A stretch of DNA of 64,000 bases. Source: Temnothorax longispinosus. Its lineage: Eukaryota; Arthropoda; Insecta; Hymenoptera; Formicidae. Shown here piece after piece: positions 59,901 to 64,000 of the stretch (position 1 is the first letter of the stretch; each line of letters begins with the position of its first letter). Location: the NCBI RefSeq assembly GCF_030848805.1, contig NC_092367.1, positions 14,067,189 to 14,131,188 of the forward strand, read 5' to 3'. A program made the translations under genes and the position numbers. The notes under the pieces are model-generated. The model made no database searches and was not told the DNA's origin. It saw only the letters and a program-made list of their open reading frames with translations.

Positions 59901-62900
59901 GAATATATAAATGAATATAATATGCAAAATATACAATATATTAATTAAAACAGTTAATTGTTTCTCAAAATCCGCGACAAAATGTTAATAATATATTTTA
60001 CTCAGTCATAAATATTCTTTTCAAGTTACAAGCATAAAAGTTGTATAGCATCTACTGTCATATCATTTAATATTGTTAAATAGTAGAAACAAATATAGCT
60101 AAATATCAAAATTATACAGTGATAGAAATAATAGAATTAGTTTAAATACTTGGGAATCTTTTTATCAAAATAATCAGTAGAGAATACGCCGATAAAGTTC
60201 GGTCACTTATTTCAGAAATATCTTGCATTTAGACATCGAATATACCTTCTTCCATAAGGATCGTCGTAGTACTCCCTTCTGTACTGATCTCTAATATCGT
60301 AATCGTCGTATCTTCGAGGTCGTCTGTCGTCCCTTCTTCTGTCACGATCCACGTACTCTCTATCCCTAGGATCTCTAGAATACCGCGCATCGTAGTCTCT
60401 CGGGTCCCGACGACGTGGATCATCGACTCGTCTGCGATCATCCGGTCTCCTCCTGCCGTCTCTTTCATCCACATCCTCTTTTCCCCTGACTCTCCTGTCC
60501 ATATCGTCTCTACCGTGTCGATCCAGGTCGTCGCGACTTTGATGCTTACGCTCGTCGTCCCGATACGGGACATCCCGTCGCTCGAAGTCGTCGCGGGCGT
60601 TGTACTGACGATCATTGTCGCCTACGCGTCGGCGCTCGTAATAGTAATCGTCCTCGTATTCGCGATCACGCTCGTAATACGCGTTCTTCCGATCGTATTC
60701 GTATCGTCGGCGATCGGGACTGGTCTCTCGTCGTCTCTCTCTGCTCTCGTCCCGGCTGTTGCGTGATCCCTCGTCCTCCTCGTCCTCGTAGGAATCCCGG
60801 CGATTCGACGAGCCGGAGATACCCTGGCTCTCGCTCTCCAGGGACGCGCCCACCGCTTCCTCGCGCTTGCTTCGCGATTCACTCGCCTGATCCTGCATCG
60901 CGGCCATCGTCGGAGGAGGAGCCTCCGGAGGGGAGCCGGTAACGACTCTACCACCCGTTGTTCTGTCGTCCGATAACTGCGTGACGTCGTTGGAGGACGC
61001 ACCGCCTGGTATCTGCCTCAGCTCCGCGTCCGTTTGCTGCGCGACTTCGTCGGGTTCGTTGCCTCTACCGAGGACCTCGCGGGTCTCGCTCGGCTCCAGC
61101 ATTATCTGCGACTGAAGCTGATACCTCTCCTCGCCCGACGGATCGTTCCGCGACTTTTGCGGTGGGAGAGAACGTTCCCTGCCCGAGGGATCGTTTCGCC
61201 GCTCCAGCGTGTCCGAGTCGCCTCGCAGTAACAGAGGCACGTTCCTCTCTTGGCCTGGAAGAACGTCGCGACGCTCCGCTCTGTCGGGTAAGTTCCTAAC
61301 TTGCATACTTTGCTCCTGACCCGACGGATCGTTTCTCCTGGGATCGGACAGACGTTGCCCGGTCTGCACGTGATGCTCCTGACCCGTAGGATCGTTCCTG
61401 CGTGGATCTATGGTGCTCGATTGCCCCGGTACTTCGCGCAGGAAGGGAATATCGTTAGGCACTTCGTCGTTCTCGTCGTCCTGGCTCGGCGGCGTCGGCT
61501 CGTGTTCCTGATGCGAGTCCGTCAACTCGCCGGTCTCCAGAAACGTGTTCCTATCGTTCGAAGCGAACTCGTAATTGTCCGGCGTCTGTTCCGCCAGAGG
61601 GGGATGAGGCCGTACTTGTTGAGACTGTTGTTGCTGCATCGACAGCACCTCGACGTTGTTCACTTCCTCCCTGAAGTCCCGGATGTTCGTCGCTTCCTTA
61701 GGATTCGCGCTCGGCTTGGGATCGTTGTCCAACGTTTCCTTGTTTATGGAGTCCCGCGAACCGTAAATATCGCGCTCCTTCAACGTCGCGGGCGCGACGA
61801 CCTCGACGTTTATGAAGTCGGACGTTTGCTGGATGTTCTCGTAGTTCTCCACGTTCTGTTCGGGGGTGTTCCACTGCTTGGGAGGCGGGCGCGTGTGATC
61901 CTTCGCGTACCACGCGTTCTCCAGCGTGTTTTGATTGTACCATTGATCGTACCCGCTTTGCGAGACACCGTCCGTTATCTTAGCGGCACTTTGATATGTA
62001 TTAGGTATTAGAAGATCTTGACCGACCACTGGCTGGCTATCGACGGCATGCGAGTTCTCGATGCCGCTTGGCGCGTAATCCGGAGGTAGCACGGGCATGT
62101 TGTCGGGTACGGAATTCCCTCGGATACTCGCGACGTTAAAATTAGCAGGATGTTGAGCTCTCCCTTCTACGGGGCTCGAATGCACCTCTAACGATTCGCC
62201 TAAAGGATCGATATGTTTTCCCGACTTGCTTCCAATGTTGAGTTGACCAAAATTGCTGGTTAATTCCTCTGCCGCTGTAGGAGCGAAAGTACGATCATCC
62301 TTCTCGCCGATAAGAACGGTTTTGGAAGGATCGCTCTTCGGTGCGTCGTCAGTCAGTACGTTCAGATGATGGTGGTCTCCAATCAGTGACTTGACGTCGC
62401 TCGATTTAGGATAACTGATCGAGTCATGAGGCGATACGGTACTTGGGGTAGAAGCTACTGCCGCTTGTTTCTCGCTTTCCTGCTCATTGTTGTTGGGCGT
62501 ATGTACAATATTTTCAATAGTCGTAAGTGCAATTGTAGACGCTGGAGTATAATTAAACGGCGCCATGTGCATCTGTTGCCACTCGTTTGCGGCAAACCTA
62601 GTGCCGTTATTGTTCTGCGGTACGTTCTCCGCGAACGAACTGTTATCCGCGCCCGTCGGCTGTAACCATTGCGTAGGATGTACAGATTCGCTTTGCACGT
62701 TGGAATGTCTCCAATCGTGCGAGGCACTAATGTTGCCCGATGGCGGCCAAGCAGCAAATGTGTCGTCTACATTATTCGTTGTTTGTACTAAATGCGCGGG
62801 TTGATGTTGGGACTCGCGATTTTGATTGTGCCACTGGTTCGATACATTAGACTTAGCACTCGGTTCGGTATTACCCTGCTGCCCACTGGCAGGCCAGTTC

Positions 62901-63905
62901 ATGGAATGTTCCTTGTTGACTTCGACAGGTGCGTTATACATTTGCGATGGTTGCACGCCCTGATTGCTCATATTGTCAACTATTGGCTGCTGCAAATCCT
63001 GCGGCACGTTCTGATCCTGCCACTGACTCAGCGTATCGTTGTGATTCTGCCAATTACTTTGCAGCGGCAAGTTCGTCGCGTCGTCTTTGTTCCAGTTATA
63101 ATTGTTATGCGGTGCCATCGGTGGCGGGTGTGCCGGTGTCGTCGCGTCGTCTTTGTTCCAGTTATAATTATTATGCGGTGCCATCGGTGGGGGATGTGCC
63201 GGTGGCGGATGCAACGGTGGCTGATCCTTCTGGCTCTGCTGCAGAAGTCTCTGCTGGGGATAAGCTGCATTTTGCGACTGCTCGCTCGACCATTGAGCGT
63301 GCTCATAACCGGATTTCGCGTTGCTCGATTGAGGCGGCAACGGATACTGCTGATTTTGATTGTAGTTCGTAAAGGGCGGAAAAGAATCCGTGTAAGTCGA
63401 TCCGGTCTGACGAGCGGGCTCTGTTCTGGGAGTGTTTCTGTCCGACACGGAGTTCTGGTTAAGTACATCGGACGTGTTACCATTAAGATTCTTGTAATAA
63501 TGATTTTGCGCAGAAGAGGATATCAGCTGCCCTTGATTCTGATACGAAGGTACATAATGCTGTTGCTGCTGATGTGGCGGTTGTGGTGGTGGTTGCTGCT
63601 GCTGGGTATCTGATTGTTGATCCAGATTCCAGTCCCAAGGATCCTTCCACGTATCGCTGGCAGGTTTTGATTGGTTCACGAGAGACTGCTGGGTGGTATC
63701 GTTCGGCGGAACGTCCGATTGAGGTCTCGACATGGGCACCCACATGTTTTGATTGGGCACTCCGTACGCAGCCGTATGATCCACCCGTGCTCTGATGGGT
63801 CTAGCTCGATAAGGATTCTAAAATTGCAGTTAACAGTCAAATCACTCATTCCGCTGTGTAACTCACGTCACGTAAAGCAATTAAACTTGTAATACTTACG
63901 TTCAT
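50880..63905 (-). CDS. Sec16: Sec16, COPII ER-exit-site scaffold (complete coding sequence, 16 exons)
   Basis: Sec16 organises ER exit sites by binding Sec13 and Sec23/24 coat proteins on the cytosolic face of the ER. The - strand exons are 63900-63953 (coding from 63905), 60246-63817, 59809-59894, 59507-59717, 58751-58857, 58514-58664, 58308-58446, 57960-58227, 57700-57869, 57034-57618, 56496-56954, 56212-56244, 54053-54298, 53322-53703, 53021-53100 and 50880-50957. All junctions keep phase and total 6573 bases, 2190 residues. Regions: Q/P/N-rich N-terminus, RNDPSG repeats and Arg/Asp/Tyr-rich stretch (to about 1190), central conserved/ACE1-type alpha-helical domain (about 1292-1765), Q-rich segment (1766-1918), conserved C-terminal region (about 1930-2190) with MILPDD, VWDPVAKKW and MFKLPKGRSMRANYVD. 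The length is in the range of animal Sec16 proteins. Confidence 0.95.
50958..53020 (-). other. Sec16: Sec16 last intron, 2063 bases
   Basis: On the - strand it begins gtaagt and ends ttctag. It is AT-rich and holds no recognised exon; a TGATTAATGG motif lies at 52006-52015. Confidence 0.8.
53021..53100 (-). CDS. Sec16: Sec16 exon 15
   Basis: Acceptor tttatcatggcag, donor ACACCCCA/gtaagt. It encodes NDPTAPVDFLSPAATPPSGN followed by VAENTP. It starts in phase 1 and ends in phase 0, matching exons 14 and 16. Confidence 0.88.
53322..53703 (-). CDS. Sec16: Sec16 exon 14: C-terminal conserved domain
   Basis: Acceptor ttgtattgcag, donor GCGCCAA/gtaagc. It encodes IVWDPVAKKWMNKDEDGDSG, a Pro-rich stretch, then MFKLPKGRSMRANYVDIMNP, matching the most conserved C-terminal Sec16 block, followed by Ser/Pro/Thr sequence. 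This end is involved in Sec23 and Sec12/Rab-type interactions in the family. Confidence 0.96.
53704..54052 (-). other. Sec16: Sec16 intron between exons 13 and 14
   Basis: 349 bases bounded by gtaaga and ttgcag on the - strand. Nothing else was seen. Confidence 0.9.
54053..54298 (-). CDS. Sec16: Sec16 exon 13: start of C-terminal conserved domain
   Basis: Acceptor attttatttcag, donor CCAACG/gtaaga; 82 codons, phase 0 at both ends. It encodes PAQPTISMTPSTGKQYDPLE, a Lys/Ala/Ser linker, WFGGLFSKLAPKPKNQ and MILPDDSDPT. The WFGGLFxKLxPKxKNxMxLPDD block is a conserved Sec16 C-terminal motif. Confidence 0.96.
54299..55380 (-). other. Sec16: Sec16 intron / 3' UTR of the extended exon 12
   Basis: AT-rich DNA between exon 13 and the stop of the extended exon 12. 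AATAAA on the - strand at 55142-55147 and 54885-54890 could end an alternative transcript. A TA repeat lies at about 55112-55130. Confidence 0.6.
55381..56244 (-). CDS. Sec16: Sec16 alternative terminal exon (exon 12 extended), unrecognised 276-residue tail
   Basis: Reading past the 33-base exon's donor the frame is open for a total of 287 sense codons, stopping at 55381-55383. The extra part contains GINTLRRRNVSVKSNP, the basic stretch NKVHPKDIRKPRRVDPIF, KLKLESLLADLSSEAKD and SYDSIGQNITESPRYKPLVF. I recognise no domain. AATAAA signals on the - strand follow at 55142-55147 and 54885-54890. A stop-free run this long is unlikely in this otherwise AT-rich intron, so I infer an alternative 3'-terminal exon giving a 2205-residue Sec16 without the conserved C-terminus. 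The alternative is a retained intron that is not translated, or a separate small gene starting at the ATG at 56265. Confidence 0.55.
   Translation of the reverse strand, partial: AEREDKTPTPEVSNYGLTSDNILDPEGSSRAAGINTLRRRNVSVKSNPCIASAFDDNTPGNVPTFFNLSGDNVDVKAQNSRRRYPKLTTNYPKIVPNKVHPKDIRKPRRVDPIFLKPPCSQPPVFLKCKIKKKNPSEDKEETASDRPDEGSLPASSQTTDLDIQFSKLKLESLLADLSSEAKDAHVAFNSEAQTLKQYCNFEEKKVMRVAPHIRRKDVICDTVDAWSYDSIGQNITESPRYKPLVFGGTYPIDLPLRFRNNNRLTDDTSAKDNTSLTYDIDMPTKCD
56212..56244 (-). CDS. Sec16: Sec16 exon 12, short form (33 bases)
   Basis: The acceptor gctcaccgacag and a consensus GTAAGT donor (56206-56211) bound eleven codons, AEREDKTPTPE, in phase 0 on both sides. The short form joins to PAQPTISMTPSTGKQ in exon 13 and so keeps the conserved C-terminal domain. 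If the donor is skipped the frame stays open to 55381. Confidence 0.85.
56496..56954 (-). CDS. Sec16: Sec16 exon 11: Q-rich segment
   Basis: The exon is 459 bases, phase 0 at both ends; acceptor attctgttgtag, donor TATGAG/gtatatt. The sequence is rich in Gln, Asn, Ser, Tyr and Trp (KHQQQQQQSLPPLSSQQQW, WGQQPYYQNNYGRNE). It is a disordered, prion-like linker between the central and C-terminal domains. Confidence 0.93.
57034..57618 (-). CDS. Sec16: Sec16 exon 10: C-terminal half of the central domain
   Basis: The exon is 585 bases, phase 0 at both ends; acceptor ttttcttctacag, donor TATCAG/gtaatt. It encodes CVADPRWDDWRPHLAMIISN, LGDTLFARGDIHAAHFCYIL, the FFTMEAVMLTEIYEYARNL segment and the final helices to LAEIVGKYQ. 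This matches the conserved Sec16 core including the WGDWRPHLAMILSN-type and LGDxLxxRGxxxAAHFCYL-type motifs. Confidence 0.97.
57700..57869 (-). CDS. Sec16: Sec16 exon 9: ACE1-type helices
   Basis: Acceptor ttatctgtaacag, donor GTTACG/gtaaga. It encodes EYAMNEGLWGHALFLASKLD, then MTRFANSLPPHDPLQTLYQL and HSGRVPAIVT. The 'WGHALFLASKMD' and 'DPLQTLYQLxSGR' motifs are diagnostic of Sec16. Confidence 0.97.
57960..58227 (-). CDS. Sec16: Sec16 exon 8: central domain with Ser-rich insertion
   Basis: Acceptor aaatttatccag, donor CATTAG/gtataa. It encodes NVVGVDIAGLLLRN, a Ser/Arg/Gln-rich linker (RRRESQISQRSGATGSDGST) and EQITDEFRDTLLYGRVQEAL. The linker interrupts an otherwise helical domain and looks phosphorylatable. 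Confidence 0.95.
58308..58446 (-). CDS. Sec16: Sec16 exon 7: central domain
   Basis: Acceptor acttattacag, donor AATGGA/gtaaga. It encodes GVTHKKTIIEYCENKIKKAV, then EEIIDRASYILLYELMIMLI and QQNG, the helical start of the Sec13-binding region. Confidence 0.94.
58514..58664 (-). CDS. Sec16: Sec16 exon 6: central domain
   Basis: Acceptor actcatag, donor AATAAA/gtaagt. It encodes CFSIGSLVHVHPSYPADGER, then VDIFRVDHLLAHDPIARDLR and LYPGPLIK. The run 'yPGPL' is a hallmark of Sec16 proteins. Confidence 0.95.
58751..58857 (-). CDS. Sec16: Sec16 exon 5: start of central conserved domain
   Basis: Acceptor tatttcag, donor CATATG/gtataac. It encodes RTTGDKRTLGDMSLLEDSII and TSARLTPTKYSTSHAYG. The Sec16 pattern 'R-x-T-P-x-K-[YF]-x-x-x-H' marks entry to the central domain. 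Confidence 0.93.
58858..59506 (-). other. Sec16: Sec16 intron between exons 4 and 5
   Basis: 649 bases, GT..AG on the - strand, AT-rich for most of its length. A 70-codon open frame at 59245-59457 shows no Sec16-like sequence. Confidence 0.88.
59507..59717 (-). CDS. Sec16: Sec16 exon 4: Tyr-rich segment before the central domain
   Basis: Acceptor gtaaatgtag, donor GATAG/gtatgt. It encodes GYSGYDYGTHYGSNYYAYLE, NLRRTNPAAYSEWYHKYYAS and a His/Gln stretch ending SGRSSCDD. The LRRTNPAAYSEWYHKYY block is a recognisable conserved Sec16 motif from just upstream of the central domain. Confidence 0.93.
59809..59894 (-). CDS. Sec16: Sec16 exon 3
   Basis: Acceptor attctttcag, donor AATG/gtactt. It encodes SRPSSRSSYNDRDREYYMRT and RDPYYAYN, continuing the Arg/Tyr-rich region. 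Phase 2 in and phase 1 out match both neighbours. Confidence 0.88.
59895..60245 (-). other. Sec16: Sec16 intron between exons 2 and 3
   Basis: 351 bases of AT-rich intron, gtatat to tttcag on the - strand. Confidence 0.9.
60246..63817 (-). CDS. Sec16: Sec16 exon 2: large low-complexity N-terminal exon
   Basis: The exon is 3572 bases; acceptor aattttag, donor AGAAG/gtatat. It encodes about 1190 residues: Q/P/N/Y-rich sequence with DTWKDPWDWNLDQQ near the start, a 22-residue perfect-style tandem repeat around PAHPPPMAPHNNYNWNKDD, a stretch with LNIGSKSGKHIDPLGESLEV, five R-N-D-P-S-G-x-E type repeats (61125-61405), a Ser/Arg region near SRSKREEAVGASLESE, and a very Arg/Asp/Tyr-rich end (RRRYEYDRKNAYYERDREYE). 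Such disordered N-termini drive ER-exit-site recruitment in Sec16 proteins. Confidence 0.95.
61125..61405 (-). repeat. Sec16: degenerate RRNDPSGQE-type coding repeats in Sec16
   Basis: Five nonapeptide-like units appear in order: RRNDPTGQE, RRNDPSGQE, RRDVLPGQE, RRNDPSGRE and SRNDPSGEE, separated by 12-20 variable residues. On the + strand the corresponding ggatcgtt core recurs. Confidence 0.85.
63076..63207 (-). repeat. Sec16: 66-base coding tandem duplication in Sec16
   Basis: Two head-to-tail copies encode PAHPPPMAPHNNYNWNKDDA followed by T and T/N. They differ by only a few bases over 66, so the duplication is recent. Confidence 0.92.
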
Positions 63906-63953
63906 GCTGCCTGCAGGACGGTACGGCCTGATTCACAGCACAATCTTTGAGAT
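63900..63953 (-). CDS. Sec16: Sec16 exon 1 in window: 5' UTR plus first two codons
   Basis: The acceptor gttgatttgcag precedes 48 noncoding bases and ATG AAC, then the donor gtaagtatt. Only M-N is encoded here. Joining to exon 2 gives MNNPYRARPIRARVDHTAAY. Because this exon begins with an acceptor, at least one more noncoding exon and the promoter lie beyond 64000. The ATG is the only one in phase with exon 2 at this spliced boundary. Confidence 0.85.
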
Positions 63954-64000
63954 CTGCAAATCAACAACACACAATGTAGCGAATAATCTTCAATGGAAAG

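Overview
This is animal nuclear DNA, most likely from a hymenopteran insect and plausibly an ant. The evidence is a multi-exon TALE homeobox gene with extradenticle-type protein sequence, a Sec16 gene with insect-type low-complexity tails, long CpG-rich introns, and dense (GA)n/(CT)n microsatellites and short inverted-repeat elements. The order is inferred from general character; no species-specific marker was found. I saw no bacterial genes, CRISPR array, rRNA gene or intact tRNA gene.

Layout. Positions 1-25026 hold no recognisable coding exon. They are best read as intron or upstream DNA of extradenticle, and carry several non-autonomous transposon-like elements, microsatellites and one 500-base assembly gap (5732-6231). 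Positions 25027-44488 on the + strand carry six exons of extradenticle (exd, the PBX orthologue): the PBC domain from mid-PBC-A onward, the TALE homeodomain, a Gly/Ser/Pro/Met tail, and a tiny last exon ending Glu-Leu-Ser-Pro after a 10.7 kb intron. The roughly 85 N-terminal residues expected for exd were not found and must lie left of the window or in the gap. Positions 44489-50879 hold the convergent 3' ends of the two genes, with UTR-like, AT-rich and microsatellite DNA. Positions 50880-63953 on the - strand carry Sec16, the COPII/ER-exit-site scaffold, as 16 exons whose phases all agree and sum to 6573 coding bases (2190 residues plus stop). Its 5' UTR continues past the right edge.

The two genes are tail to tail and not functionally linked: exd is a nuclear Hox cofactor, Sec16 a cytoplasmic scaffold at ER exit sites. 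The most interesting observation is that Sec16 exon 12 can be read in two ways. A perfect GTAAGT donor gives a 33-base exon that continues to the conserved C-terminus. Reading through the same donor stays open for 277 further codons, at least 276 of them sense, and then meets a stop and a polyadenylation signal. This predicts an alternative Sec16 lacking the conserved C-terminal domain. I found no convincing undescribed biological system beyond this.
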